From: Phycisphaerae bacterium
GTDB taxonomy: Bacteria; Planctomycetota; Phycisphaerae; Phycisphaerales; UBA1924
Reading direction: 5' to 3'
Assembly: GCA_016794925.1 (NCBI GenBank)
Contig: JAEUIW010000007.1
Location: 104,553 to 168,552 of the forward strand
Length of the DNA stretch: 64,000 nucleotides
Translations under genes and position numbers: made by a program
Shown here: one piece after another, positions 1-8,898 of the stretch
Numbering within the stretch: position 1 is the first letter of the stretch
Layout of the letters: every line of letters starts with the position of its first letter
The notes under the pieces: model-generated
Told to the model about the DNA's origin: nothing
Seen by the model: the letters and a program-made list of their open reading frames with translations, nothing else
The model's database searches: none

Positions 1-305
1 AGAGCCTCAACATCCTTCGGAAATCGCTCCTGAATTGCTGCGGCCAGCCCTTGCACACTTCCCAGCAGGTCCCCCATCCGCCCCAGCATGGCCCGCATGT
101 CCGGTGATTCCGCGTAGACGAGGTCGGCAAGCCTGGCAGCGCGTCGGTCCTTGACCATGCGGATCGCGGACTGCAGCGCGTCGTCCGCGGTCGCCTGGGA
201 GTATTCGACTCGCTTCTCGCACGCGCCCAGCGAAACGAGGCAGACGCAGCCCAAGACCGCGACCGCCCGCCCCCAGATCGCCCGTATGCGGTGGATTCGT
301 GTCAC
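1..305 (-). CDS. Small lipoprotein, 5' part only (runs off window start)
   Basis: The frame opens at a GTG (303-305) behind a GGGAG ribosome site and stays open to the window edge, giving at least 101 residues. The N-terminus has basic residues, a hydrophobic stretch and a lipobox (LGAC, Cys about residue 29), so it should be a lipid-anchored envelope protein. The mature part (EKRVEYSQATADDALQSAI...) is helical and acidic or basic in turn, with no domain I recognise. A TAGGAT hexamer on the minus strand (330-335) would serve as its -10, divergent from thiS. Function unknown; the 3' end lies outside the window. Confidence 0.7.
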   Translation of the reverse strand, partial: MTRIHRIRAIWGRAVAVLGCVCLVSLGACEKRVEYSQATADDALQSAIRMVKDRRAARLADLVYAESPDMRAMLGRMGDLLGSVQGLAAAIQERFPKDVEA

Positions 306-363
306 GTTCGGCTCCCGTCCTCCCTTGTCATCCTATCGAGCCCCGGCTGATTCCGAAGCCATC

Positions 364-369
364 TATTCT
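364..369 (+). promoter_or_regulatory. Candidate -10 element for thiS
   Basis: TATTCT lies 6 nt before the thiS ATG and no Shine-Dalgarno sequence is visible, which fits a leaderless or near-leaderless transcript. No good -35 hexamer is seen at the usual distance. Confidence 0.3.
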
Positions 370-375
370 TCTTGC

Positions 376-576
376 ATGAAGATCGTGGTGAACGGCAAGG
401 AAATCGATGTGGGCGAAGCTCGCACGGTTTCCGAAGTCCTCAGCCGACTCGGCCTGGATGTGATGCCATGCGCCGTCGAAGTCAATCTCATGCTGGTCCC
501 CAAGTCGCGGCACGCGGTGCAGAGTCTCCATGACGGCGATCGGATGGAGGTCGTCACCCTGGTGGGCGGCGGCTGA
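376..576 (+). CDS. thiS: Thiamine biosynthesis sulfur carrier ThiS
   Basis: This 66-residue ubiquitin-fold protein is the usual ThiS length and ends in Gly-Gly (VTLVGGG), the tail that is adenylated and then carries sulfur as a thiocarboxylate to the thiazole synthase. The start ATG at 376 gives the typical [12 protein letters not shown] beginning. A longer in-frame reading upstream has no ThiS-like sequence and runs into the divergent lipoprotein gene. It lies 41 bp before thiG, its direct partner, so the two are almost certainly co-transcribed. ThiF and ThiO/ThiH are not in the window. Confidence 0.9.
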   Translation: MKIVVNGKEIDVGEARTVSEVLSRLGLDVMPCAVEVNLMLVPKSRHAVQSLHDGDRMEVVTLVGGG

Positions 577-617
577 AGCACCTTGACTCACAATTGACCA
601 TCATTCAGGGAACTGAA

Positions 618-1508
618 ATGACGACCGCTGGCGCACGCACTTCGGAGTCCGGAGCACTCGATCCGATCTCGCCCTCATCCGCCGCCGCGGACCGACCGCT
701 CATGATCGGTGGGTTCTCGTTGGACTCGCGCCTGATTATCGGCACCGGCAAGTATGCCACGCCCGAGCTGATGCGTGCGTCGCTGGACGCCGCGGGCAGC
801 AGGGTGGTCACGGTGGCGGTGCGCCGCGAGCGACTGTTCAACGAGAACGGTCAGTCGCTCCTCGGGCTCCTCGATACGTCGCGGTACACGATCCTCCCGA
901 ACACCGCCGGGTGTTTCGCGGCGGAGGATGCGGTCCGCGTGGCCCGACTCGGACGCGATCTGCTGACCCAGGTGGGCAACCCCGGCGCGGAGTGGGTGAA
1001 GCTGGAGGTGCTTGGTGACAAGAAAACCCTGCTGCCCGACCCGGCCGGTACGCTTGACGCCTGCCGAACGCTCGTGCGCGAGGGCTTCCGCGTGCTGTGC
1101 TACTCGTCCGATGATCCCATCGCCGCGCTGCGTCTGAAGGAGACCGGCGCAACAAGCGTGATGCCAGCCGGCTCACCCATCGGCTCGGGCCAGGGGATTC
1201 TCAACCGCAACAACATTCTGCTCTGCCTTGAGCTGCTCAAGCAGGGCGACCCCACGTATCCGGTCATCGTGGACGCGGGCGTCGGAGCCGCCAGCGACGT
1301 GAGCCTGGCCATGGAACTGGGCGCGGACGGAGTGCTGCTGAACACGGCCGTGGCGCACGCAAAGGACCCGGTACGCATGGCTCACGCCATGCGACACGCA
1401 ACTCTCGCGGGACGCATGTCGTACTTGGCCGGACGAATACCCCGGAAGCTCTACGCGAGCGCGTCGTCCCCTTGGGACGGCGCGATTTCCCACATTCCGG
1501 GTGAGTAG
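618..1508 (+). CDS. thiG: Thiazole synthase ThiG
   Basis: ThiG builds the thiazole phosphate of thiamine from 1-deoxy-D-xylulose 5-phosphate, dehydroglycine and the ThiS thiocarboxylate. The 296-residue TIM barrel has family signatures: [16 protein letters not shown] near residue 31, the Schiff-base lysine in WVKLEVLGD (Lys128), [13 protein letters not shown] and [10 protein letters not shown] for phosphate and substrate binding. An upstream TTG (594) is possible, but the ATG at 618 is preferred. The first 25 or so residues (Ser/Ala-rich) are an extension compared with the usual 255-270-residue enzyme. Confidence 0.93.
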   Translation: MTTAGARTSESGALDPISPSSAAADRPLMIGGFSLDSRLIIGTGKYATPELMRASLDAAGSRVVTVAVRRERLFNENGQSLLGLLDTSRYTILPNTAGCFAAEDAVRVARLGRDLLTQVGNPGAEWVKLEVLGDKKTLLPDPAGTLDACRTLVREGFRVLCYSSDDPIAALRLKETGATSVMPAGSPIGSGQGILNRNNILLCLELLKQGDPTYPVIVDAGVGAASDVSLAMELGADGVLLNTAVAHAKDPVRMAHAMRHATLAGRMSYLAGRIPRKLYASASSPWDGAISHIPGE

Positions 1509-1606
1509 CGGTTGATTCCCGTCGCCCAAGTACCCGCATGAATACGGGGCTATCGCACAAGACCCTTCGACAAGACGAAGTGCCGCGCAGACGCAAGACC
1601 GACAAG

Positions 1607-1680
1607 TGGGCGATACTGGGCTCGAACCAGTGACCTCGACAGTGTCATTGTCGCGCGCTAGCCAACTGCGCCAATCGCCC
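1607..1680 (-). tRNA. tRNA-Val (GAC)
   Basis: The 74-nt cloverleaf is complete: acceptor GGGCGAT/ATCGCCC, D stem GCGC/GCGC, anticodon stem CGACA/TGTCG with loop ATGACAC (anticodon GAC), T stem ACTGG/CCAGT with TTCGAGC loop, and discriminator A. The CCA end is not encoded. It stands alone between thiG and the hydrolase gene. Confidence 0.92.
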
Positions 1681-1849
1681 GCAAACGGCCCCTATCGGAT
1701 CGAATAGGCACATTCCTCATGCCCATCGAAGGGGTTTGCCGAGTATAGCCGCGCGATCGGATGGCGTCATCGTCTCTGTCGGACCGGAACGCTCGCCTCC
1801 AATCCCCGCCCCATGTACGAAACGGGGCGTCATGCTGGTTCATGGCTAC

Positions 1850-3376
1850 CTATTTCTCAAGGCCAGCGGTGGTCCGGATCCAGGTCGTGACGAAGTCGAG
1901 CGCGACCGGAGAGAAGGTCTCCTCGATCACGGCGTACTTCGACGGCGAACCGGAATCACACGTCTGAAACAGGTGGTTGAGGTTCGGAAGTTCGCTCACC
2001 CTGTCGCGCGCAGTGAGTCCGCCGGGACGAGACTTGAGCGCCGCCTCGATCTCCGGCAGGTTCTGTTTCGAGGGAACCTGTAGATCGCTGGACCCGTTAA
2101 CGGCCAGCACAGGACACTCGATCGCACGCAGCGCGAGTCGCGGGTCGTACTTGAGAAAATACCGGAACCACTTCCCGGTGAACTCCTTCGACTGCGCTTC
2201 CACCAGCTGGTCGAGCCCGGATTGTGCCGCTCGAGCCTGGTCCGCCTGTGCCCCGCCGCGCGCCAGACCCTCGGCGATTTCGGATTCCGCCATCGCGCGG
2301 ACTTTGGCCTTGATCTGATCCGCAGAAGCTCCCGACAGCACCAGCTCGACCGCCTCGGCGGTGGCCGCGGCTTGTGCCCGGGCCGACTCGGGGGAGGCGC
2401 CTTCGGCTCGCGCGATGAGCTCGACCTGCACAGGCAGGATCGCGCTGCCGGGGACACCGGGACCTGCCAACATCACGACGAACGCGACCTTCCCGGGTTC
2501 CATCGAAGCCGCAAGCGGGCCGACCAGGCCCCCTTCGCTGTGGCCGACGAAACCGATCCGGCGGGCGTCGATCTCGGGCTGGCCGCCCAGAAATGAGACG
2601 CCGGCGAGCGCATCGCGGGCAAAGTCCTCGGTTGTCGAATCGGACACGCTGCCCGTTGAACCGCCCACGCCGCGGTCGTCCGCGCGCAAGACCGCGATGC
2701 CATTGCGGGCCAGGTGATCCGCGATGATGAGGAACGGCTGGTGCCCGAGAAGCGACTCGTCGCGGTCCTGAGCGCCCGAGCCGGTGATCATGACAACCGC
2801 AGGGTGCGGGCCCGCTCCCGCTGGAATCGTGAGCGTCGCCGCGAGCAGCGTGCCGTCAGCAGGATTGGAGTAAGAAACCTGACGGTCGGTGTACGGGAAC
2901 GGGGGCTTGGGCGTTTGCGGACGCACGGGTTTGACGGCGCCGCGCTCGCCCGCGCCCAGCCGTTTCATGCTGACGACGAACACGCCCCCGGCCTGGGACA
3001 TCTTGCCGTGCGCCGCGTCGCCGTCGGTGGTCACGTCGAATCGCGCCCAAGCCATCTCGGGCGCTCCGGGCGGGGCCATCGTAAAGACCATCCTGTTGCC
3101 GTCGATCGTGACATCGCGAAGCGCGAGGTTCGCGGCGTTCTGCTGCGGGATATCCATGATCCCGGCCCAGCTTCCATCGGTGTCCTTCCGGAGCGTGATG
3201 TTGAATCCCAACACGACGCCCGGCTGCACGTTGATGTCTCCGGTCCAGCGCTGCTCGTCCGCTCGCGCCGGCACAATGAGGTGGCCGTGTGCCGTGGACG
3301 ACCACGAACCCGAGGCAGTCCGGTGCACCATGCACGCGATCAACACCAAGACAAGCCGTGCTCGATTGGGCAGCAT
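1850..3376 (-). CDS. Exported alpha/beta hydrolase (esterase/peptidase-like)
   Basis: A 508-residue protein with a signal peptide (MLPNRARLVLVLIACMV), an N-terminal beta-rich domain (about 40-140) and a C-terminal alpha/beta hydrolase fold (about 165-500). The nucleophile elbow is GFVGHSEGG (Ser280). Asp431 in NGSSDLQVP and His468 in NLNHLF complete the likely triad, and GSGAQDRDE looks like the oxyanion region. The start at 3376 has a GGAG site 8 nt upstream. A longer reading begins inside the intergenic region and lacks a signal peptide. Substrate cannot be told from sequence; members of this group act on esters or small amides. It is downstream of sucB on the same strand, 104 bp apart. Confidence 0.8.
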   Translation of the reverse strand: MLPNRARLVLVLIACMVHRTASGSWSSTAHGHLIVPARADEQRWTGDINVQPGVVLGFNITLRKDTDGSWAGIMDIPQQNAANLALRDVTIDGNRMVFTMAPPGAPEMAWARFDVTTDGDAAHGKMSQAGGVFVVSMKRLGAGERGAVKPVRPQTPKPPFPYTDRQVSYSNPADGTLLAATLTIPAGAGPHPAVVMITGSGAQDRDESLLGHQPFLIIADHLARNGIAVLRADDRGVGGSTGSVSDSTTEDFARDALAGVSFLGGQPEIDARRIGFVGHSEGGLVGPLAASMEPGKVAFVVMLAGPGVPGSAILPVQVELIARAEGASPESARAQAAATAEAVELVLSGASADQIKAKVRAMAESEIAEGLARGGAQADQARAAQSGLDQLVEAQSKEFTGKWFRYFLKYDPRLALRAIECPVLAVNGSSDLQVPSKQNLPEIEAALKSRPGGLTARDRVSELPNLNHLFQTCDSGSPSKYAVIEETFSPVALDFVTTWIRTTAGLEK

Positions 3377-3480
3377 GAATCGCTCCGTGAGTGGTTTGCT
3401 GGGGAGGCGGGAGCCGCACGATTCACATGAGATCGCCGGTGATGCACGCACGCTCGGCACCACGCACGAAATGACACGCG

Positions 3481-4728
3481 TCAGATATCCAGCAGTAGCC
3501 GCTCTGGATTCTCCACCGCGTTCTTGACGAACACGAGGAACTGCACCGCCTCGGAGCCGTCGATGACGCGATGGTCGTACGACAGCGCGAGGTACATCAT
3601 GGGCCGAATGGCGACCTGTCCGGGGCGATCGGGGTCTTCGACCGCTCGGTTCTTGATCGTGTGCATCCCGAGAATCGCTGTCTGAGGCGGGTTCAGAATG
3701 GGTGTGCTCATCAGAGAACCGAACACACCACCGTTCGTGATCGTGAAGGTCCCGCCCTGCATCTCATCGAGCGTGAGCTTCCCGTCTCGAGCCCGGGCCG
3801 CAAGGTCCTTGATCCTGCCCTCGACGCCCGCCATCGAGAGGCTCTGGCAATCCCGAAGGACCGGCACGGTCAGACCTTTGGGCGTGCTGACGGCCACCGC
3901 GATGTCGATGTAATCGTGCGACTCAACCTCGGGCCCGTCCGGGCCGGCAACGAGGTAGGCGTTCACGGCGGGAAATGCCCGGAGCGCACCCGCGGCCGCC
4001 TTGACGAAGAACGACATGAAACCAAGGCCGACGCCTTGTTTCTTCTCAAATTCATCCTTGTATTTCTTGCGAAGATGAATCACCGACGTCATGTCGCACT
4101 CGTTGAACGTCGTGAGCATCGCCGCGGCGTGCTGCGCCTCGACCAGCCGGCTCGCGAGCCGCTGTCGGAGGGGTGACATGCGTTGCCGCCGCACACCCCG
4201 ACCCGAACTCGCGCCGGATTTCGCCACCACCACGGCGGCCGTGGAAGCGCCGACTCCGTCCTCGCTTGATTGCCCCGCGGTCGTCGCGGAAATGACGTCA
4301 TGCTCGCGGATACGGCCTCCGGCGCCGGTTCCCGCGATTCCCTTGAGATCCACACCCCGTTCGGCCGCGACCTTGCGGGCGAGCGGCGTGGCACGCACAT
4401 CGTCGTGCCCGATGGGCGCACGAGCCTCGGGCACAGCCGCCGTTTTCATCTCCGCCGGCATGGTGGACGATGCGGCCGCGAACTCAGCGGGGCTCGCTTC
4501 CATCACGCGGCCGACGACCGACCCGACCGCGACGGTGTCACCGGCTCGGGCTGACTGCTCGACCTTCCCGGCCGCGGGAGCGACGACTTCCAGGGTGACC
4601 TTGTCGGTTTCGAGCTCAAGAACCGGCTCGTCTCGCTTGACGATCTCGCCCGACTTCTTGAGCCACGAAGTGATGACACCCGTACGAACGCTTTCGCCCA
4701 CTTCAGGAATGACGATGTTGGTGGCCAT
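3481..4728 (-). CDS. sucB: 2-oxoglutarate dehydrogenase E2, dihydrolipoyl succinyltransferase
   Basis: The E2 core of the 2-oxoglutarate dehydrogenase complex transfers the succinyl group from lipoate to CoA in the TCA cycle. The 415-residue protein has one lipoyl domain (residues 1-78, lipoyl Lys43 in ETDKVTLEV), an Ala/Pro-rich linker, a peripheral subunit-binding domain (about 113-150, [14 protein letters not shown]) and the catalytic domain (about 180-415) with the active-site SYDHRVIDG (His386, Asp390). GAGG sits just before the ATG at 4728. It follows sucA by 85 bp. No E3 (lpd) gene is in the window. Confidence 0.94.
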   Translation of the reverse strand: MATNIVIPEVGESVRTGVITSWLKKSGEIVKRDEPVLELETDKVTLEVVAPAAGKVEQSARAGDTVAVGSVVGRVMEASPAEFAAASSTMPAEMKTAAVPEARAPIGHDDVRATPLARKVAAERGVDLKGIAGTGAGGRIREHDVISATTAGQSSEDGVGASTAAVVVAKSGASSGRGVRRQRMSPLRQRLASRLVEAQHAAAMLTTFNECDMTSVIHLRKKYKDEFEKKQGVGLGFMSFFVKAAAGALRAFPAVNAYLVAGPDGPEVESHDYIDIAVAVSTPKGLTVPVLRDCQSLSMAGVEGRIKDLAARARDGKLTLDEMQGGTFTITNGGVFGSLMSTPILNPPQTAILGMHTIKNRAVEDPDRPGQVAIRPMMYLALSYDHRVIDGSEAVQFLVFVKNAVENPERLLLDI

Positions 4729-4813
4729 GAGTCCTCACGCGTGCACAGTCCATGCATCTTGTTGTTGATTGCCCCAACCCGGGGGCAACCGCTCGTTGCG
4801 GGATAGACCACGC

Positions 4814-7711
4814 TCAGCGTTTCGCCGTGGGCTTGCGCCCCGTAGGGGCCGCCTGACCGTGCGAACCATTGGTGTGGGTCTTCGACTCTCCCGGCCTGCC
4901 CCCGATGGCCGCGGCAAGGATCGCCTCCTGCTCCTCCTTGTGCTTGTGCTTCGAGCCGGTCGCGGGTGACGCGCTCGGCTGCCGCCCGATGTACGAAACC
5001 TCGATGCCCATCTCGGTTCGCAAGACGTCTCGCATGAACATGTACGCCCCCGCGTTTCGGGGCTCCTCCTGAACCCATACACGCTCGGCATTGGTTGGGT
5101 ATCGGGAGATGATGTCCTTGGCGAGGCTGGTGTTGAACGGATAGAGCTGCTCGATCCGGACCATCGCCACGTCGTTCTTCCCGAGCAACGACCTCCGAGC
5201 CGACATCTCGTGGTAGATTTTTCCGCAGCAGAGGATCAGCCGCTTCACGGCCTCTCGCTCGGGCGGCCCGGACATTGCGGGATCATCGAGCACGTCCATG
5301 AACGAGCCGCGGGTGAGGTCCTCGACCCGAGCGGTGGGCTCGCGGAGCATCCCCTTCGGAGTCATGACGATCAGGGGTTTGCGGAAATCACGGCGCACCT
5401 GCCGCCGAAGGAGGTGGAAGATCTGCGAACCGGTGGTGGGGTTCACGACCTGCATGTTGTCGTCCGCGCACAACGCGAGGAACCGCTCCAGCCGGGCCGA
5501 GGAGTGCTCCGGACCCGCGCCCTCGTAGCCGTGAGGCAGGAGCAGCACCAACCCCGACCATCGGTCCCACTTGAGCTCGGCCGACGCGAGGTACTGGTCG
5601 ATCATCACCTGCGCGGTATTGCAGAAGTCACCGAATTGCGCCTCCCACATCACGAGCATGCCGGGGTCACCGAGCGAGTAGCCGTAGTCGAATCCCATCA
5701 CCGAGTACTCGCTCAGGGGGCTGTCGTAGACGCAGAAGCGACCCTGCGTGAGCGCCCCCTGCCTGTTCGTCTTTCCCGCTTCATCGGGGATCTCGGCCAA
5801 CGGACGCATGTGATTCAGCGGGGTGTACGCCTCGCCGGTCACAAAATCTCGCAGCACCGCGTGCCGGTGGCTGAACGTCCCGCGCCGCGCATCCTGACCG
5901 CTGAGGCGAACACCATGTCCTTCCAGCAGCAGCGTGCCGATCGCGAATTGCTCGCCGTCCGCGTACGTGATGGGCCCCTGCGTGCAGATCGCGGCCCGAT
6001 CGGCCATGAGCTTCTTGAGCTTTGGATTGACGTTGAACCCCTCGGGCGCGCGGCCGAGCGCCCCGCACACTTCCCGGAGCATCTGCATGGGGACGCCCGT
6101 CTCGATCGGCGCGTGCGAATACTCGCCCCCCATGCCTTTCCACCGCTTGCCGCCCGCGTCGATGTTCGGGCCGCGCGGGGCAGTCTTGGCCCGCGCCTGC
6201 GCCGCCTCGAGCGATTCGCTCAGCCGGCGCTGAATCTCGTCCACATCCTGCCGTGAAATAACGCCCTCCGCGAGCAATCGCTCGGCGAATCCCTCAAGCA
6301 CCGAACGCTTCGCCTTGACCAACTTGGCCAGGATCGGCTGCGTGTACGATGGCTCGTCCTGCTCGTTGTGCCCGTACTTCCGGAAGCACCACATGTCGAT
6401 AAAAACGTCCTTGCGGAAGGTCTGACGGTATTCGACCGCGAGGCGGGCCACGGCGACGACCGCTTCGGGGTCCTCACCATTCACGTGAAAGACCGGACTC
6501 TCGACCATCTTCGCTAGGTCGGTGCAGTACGGGCTGGAGCGGGCGTCCTCCGGTCCGGTGGTGAACCCGACGAGGTTGTTGACCACCGCGTGGATCGTGC
6601 CCCCCGTTGTGTATCCATCCAGCTGAGAAAAATTCAACACTTCGGCGACCACGCCCTGCCCGATCACCGCCGCGTCGCCGTGTAGAAGCACGGGAATCAC
6701 ACGTCGCCGCTCGGCATCACCTTTCAGTCGTTGCTTGGCTCGGCAGCGTCCCTCCACCACGGCGTTGACGCTCTCCAGATGGCTGGGATTACTGGCCATC
6801 GCCAGGTGGACCTTGCGGCCCCCCGCCACCGTTCGCTCACCGGAATAACCGCGGTGATACTTCACGTCGCCGCCGCCGTCAACGAAGTCGTCCTCCCAAC
6901 TGTCTTCGAATTCCGTGAAGACCTGCTCGTAGGTCTTTCCCATGATGTTGTTGAGCAGGTTCAGCCGGCCACGGTGCGGCATGCCGATGACCAACTCCTC
7001 GACCCCGCTCGCCGCCGCGGCTTCGATGATCTCTTCCATGAGCGGCACCAGCGACTCGCCTCCCTCGAGACTGAACCGCTTCTGATCGACGTACCGCTTC
7101 TGAAGAAACACCTCGAACTGCTCGGCTCGCGTGAGTTGCTCCAAGATCTGCCGCTTGTGCGCCGCGTCCAGGCTGACGCGGCCGCCGTCACGCTCCACCC
7201 GTTCGCACAACCATCGTTGCTCGGACTCTTCCGACACGAAACCAAACTCGGGCCCGATCGCCCCGCAGTATGCACGCTCCAGAACAGCGATCAATTCCCG
7301 CAGCGTCGCTCGACCGCCCGAGCCCACGACCACTCCCTGGGTTGAGACCGACGTGTCGAGATCGGACGATCGCAGTCCGTGCGTCGCGGGGTCGAGCGCC
7401 GCCGGCCGGCGTCGCTCACGTCCGAATGGATCCAGCCGCGCGGCAAGGTGACCCAACGTCCGGTACGCCCGCACCAACCCCGCGGCTGCACGATCGACGC
7501 GAACCGCCTCAGACACCGCTTCCGCACTGGGGGCGACGGCACCGCCACGGCCCGTCGGAGACGCCATCGCCAAGTCGAAACCCTGAAAGAACGCCCTGAC
7601 GTCGTCAGCGACCGAGGCAGGATTGGACTTGAACGCCCGATACTGATCCTCAAGGTACTCGGGACTCCAACCGTTCACCGAAGCGGGCACTGAATTCACA
7701 CGCTGCGTCAT
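4814..7711 (-). CDS. sucA: 2-oxoglutarate dehydrogenase E1 component
   Basis: The thiamine-diphosphate E1 enzyme decarboxylates 2-oxoglutarate and loads the succinyl group onto the E2 lipoate. The protein is 965 residues, near the usual 930-1000. Seen motifs: the N-terminal NGWSPEYLEDQY segment that binds E2, GMPHRGRLNLLNN, GDAAVIGQGVVAEVLN (ThDP/Mg site), and the C-terminal transketolase-like half with MLVMWEAQFGDF and LLPHGYEGAGPEHSS. The ATG at 7711 follows GGTGAGG; the GTG at 7720 would overlap that ribosome site, so the shorter form is chosen. The 240-bp upstream gap holds a TAGAAT (7832-7837, minus) but no clear -35. Confidence 0.95.
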   Translation of the reverse strand: MTQRVNSVPASVNGWSPEYLEDQYRAFKSNPASVADDVRAFFQGFDLAMASPTGRGGAVAPSAEAVSEAVRVDRAAAGLVRAYRTLGHLAARLDPFGRERRRPAALDPATHGLRSSDLDTSVSTQGVVVGSGGRATLRELIAVLERAYCGAIGPEFGFVSEESEQRWLCERVERDGGRVSLDAAHKRQILEQLTRAEQFEVFLQKRYVDQKRFSLEGGESLVPLMEEIIEAAAASGVEELVIGMPHRGRLNLLNNIMGKTYEQVFTEFEDSWEDDFVDGGGDVKYHRGYSGERTVAGGRKVHLAMASNPSHLESVNAVVEGRCRAKQRLKGDAERRRVIPVLLHGDAAVIGQGVVAEVLNFSQLDGYTTGGTIHAVVNNLVGFTTGPEDARSSPYCTDLAKMVESPVFHVNGEDPEAVVAVARLAVEYRQTFRKDVFIDMWCFRKYGHNEQDEPSYTQPILAKLVKAKRSVLEGFAERLLAEGVISRQDVDEIQRRLSESLEAAQARAKTAPRGPNIDAGGKRWKGMGGEYSHAPIETGVPMQMLREVCGALGRAPEGFNVNPKLKKLMADRAAICTQGPITYADGEQFAIGTLLLEGHGVRLSGQDARRGTFSHRHAVLRDFVTGEAYTPLNHMRPLAEIPDEAGKTNRQGALTQGRFCVYDSPLSEYSVMGFDYGYSLGDPGMLVMWEAQFGDFCNTAQVMIDQYLASAELKWDRWSGLVLLLPHGYEGAGPEHSSARLERFLALCADDNMQVVNPTTGSQIFHLLRRQVRRDFRKPLIVMTPKGMLREPTARVEDLTRGSFMDVLDDPAMSGPPEREAVKRLILCCGKIYHEMSARRSLLGKNDVAMVRIEQLYPFNTSLAKDIISRYPTNAERVWVQEEPRNAGAYMFMRDVLRTEMGIEVSYIGRQPSASPATGSKHKHKEEQEAILAAAIGGRPGESKTHTNGSHGQAAPTGRKPTAKR

Positions 7712-7951
7712 GCGCCTCACCTGTGCAATTGGCCCGCGGGGCCCGGATGACTGACCAACGCCTCAATTGGCTGCTTTGCTCCGTCACAGTCCGGGAGCCC
7801 CATTGGGACTGGTATGCCGTACCGCTCAGCCATTCTATTCACAGCATCGACTTGGACACACCCCCACAGTGGTCTCGGCCGATCAATCGCAATCGGAAGC
7901 TAAGTCCTTGCGGAGATCGACAAGACGTCAGCCCAAACACAATACAAATCA

Positions 7952-8713
7952 TTACCCGAACCGACCACGAACATAATCCTCGGTTTCCTTGAGACGCGGA
8001 TTCTGAAAAATCGTCGCCGTCGGGCCGTATTCAACCAGCCTCCCGAGGTACATGAACGCGGTGAAATCACTGACCCTGGCCGCCTGCTGCATGTTGTGGG
8101 TCACGATGACCACCGTCAGCCGGCCGCGGATCTCGTGGATGAACTCTTCGATTCGCAGGGTCGCGATCGGGTCGAGCGCCGAGCAGGGCTCGTCCATCAG
8201 CAGGACCTCGGGTTCCGCGGCGATCGCTCGCGCGATGCACAGCCGTTGCTGCTGACCTCCCGACATTCCCAGCGCCGACTCGTGCAGGCGGTCCTTCACC
8301 TCGTCCCACAGCGCCGCGGCACGCAGGGCCCGCTCGCAGGTCTCCTTGAGCAGACTCTTGCGGTTCTCCCCGTCAATACGGAGCGCGTACACGACGTTCT
8401 CGAAAATCGACATCGGAAACGGGTTGCTCTTCTGGAACACCATACCCATGCGCTTGCGCAGGTCGATGACATCGACGTACGGCGAATACACCGACTCCCC
8501 GTTCAGCCGCATGTCGCCCTCGATTCGCACCCCGTCGATGAGGTCATTGAGACGGTTGATCGACCGCAGCAGCGTGCTCTTCCCGCAACCCGATGGCCCC
8601 ACCAGCGCGGTCACTTTTCCACGAGGCACGGGCATGCTGATCGCGTGCAACGCCTTGGCCGCGCCGTAGTACAGCTCGAAATCACTCACCTCCAGCACCG
8701 CCGACGCGGCCAT
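7952..8713 (-). CDS. pstB: Phosphate ABC transporter ATP-binding protein
   Basis: PstB powers high-affinity phosphate import with PstS-PstC-PstA at the inner membrane. From ATG 8713 it is 253 residues, the normal PstB length, with Walker [10 protein letters not shown], the Q-loop [13 protein letters not shown], the signature [14 protein letters not shown], Walker [14 protein letters not shown] and the H-loop THN. The ATG has a GAGG only 2 nt away. An in-frame GTG at 8887 has a better GAGAGGG site (6-nt spacer) overlapping the pstA stop and would add 58 residues, so the start is uncertain. It is the last gene of the operon; no phoU follows. Confidence 0.93.
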   Translation of the reverse strand: MAASAVLEVSDFELYYGAAKALHAISMPVPRGKVTALVGPSGCGKSTLLRSINRLNDLIDGVRIEGDMRLNGESVYSPYVDVIDLRKRMGMVFQKSNPFPMSIFENVVYALRIDGENRKSLLKETCERALRAAALWDEVKDRLHESALGMSGGQQQRLCIARAIAAEPEVLLMDEPCSALDPIATLRIEEFIHEIRGRLTVVIVTHNMQQAARVSDFTAFMYLGRLVEYGPTATIFQNPRLKETEDYVRGRFG

Positions 8714-8898
8714 GACCTCATCGTGGATTGCCGCGCGGAACGGCCGATTGGCGCGAATCGCCTGGATCGCGCCGTACTCTGAGCCCGTGAGCGGCCGGAC
8801 GGAGCCGCCGGCCCCTTGCGAACGACCCGAAATTGTGCCGTCCGGCGACACGCCGATGATAGGTCGATGCTGAACTTGCGACACCACGCGACGCCCTC

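Noticed and set aside
306..375. TPP riboswitch before thiS
   Set aside because: The gap is only 70 bp, and no THI-element core (CTGAGA-type) or paired helices were found.
1607..1680. tRNA-Val as an integration (att) site
   Set aside because: No integrase gene or repeat of the tRNA 3' end was seen in the window.
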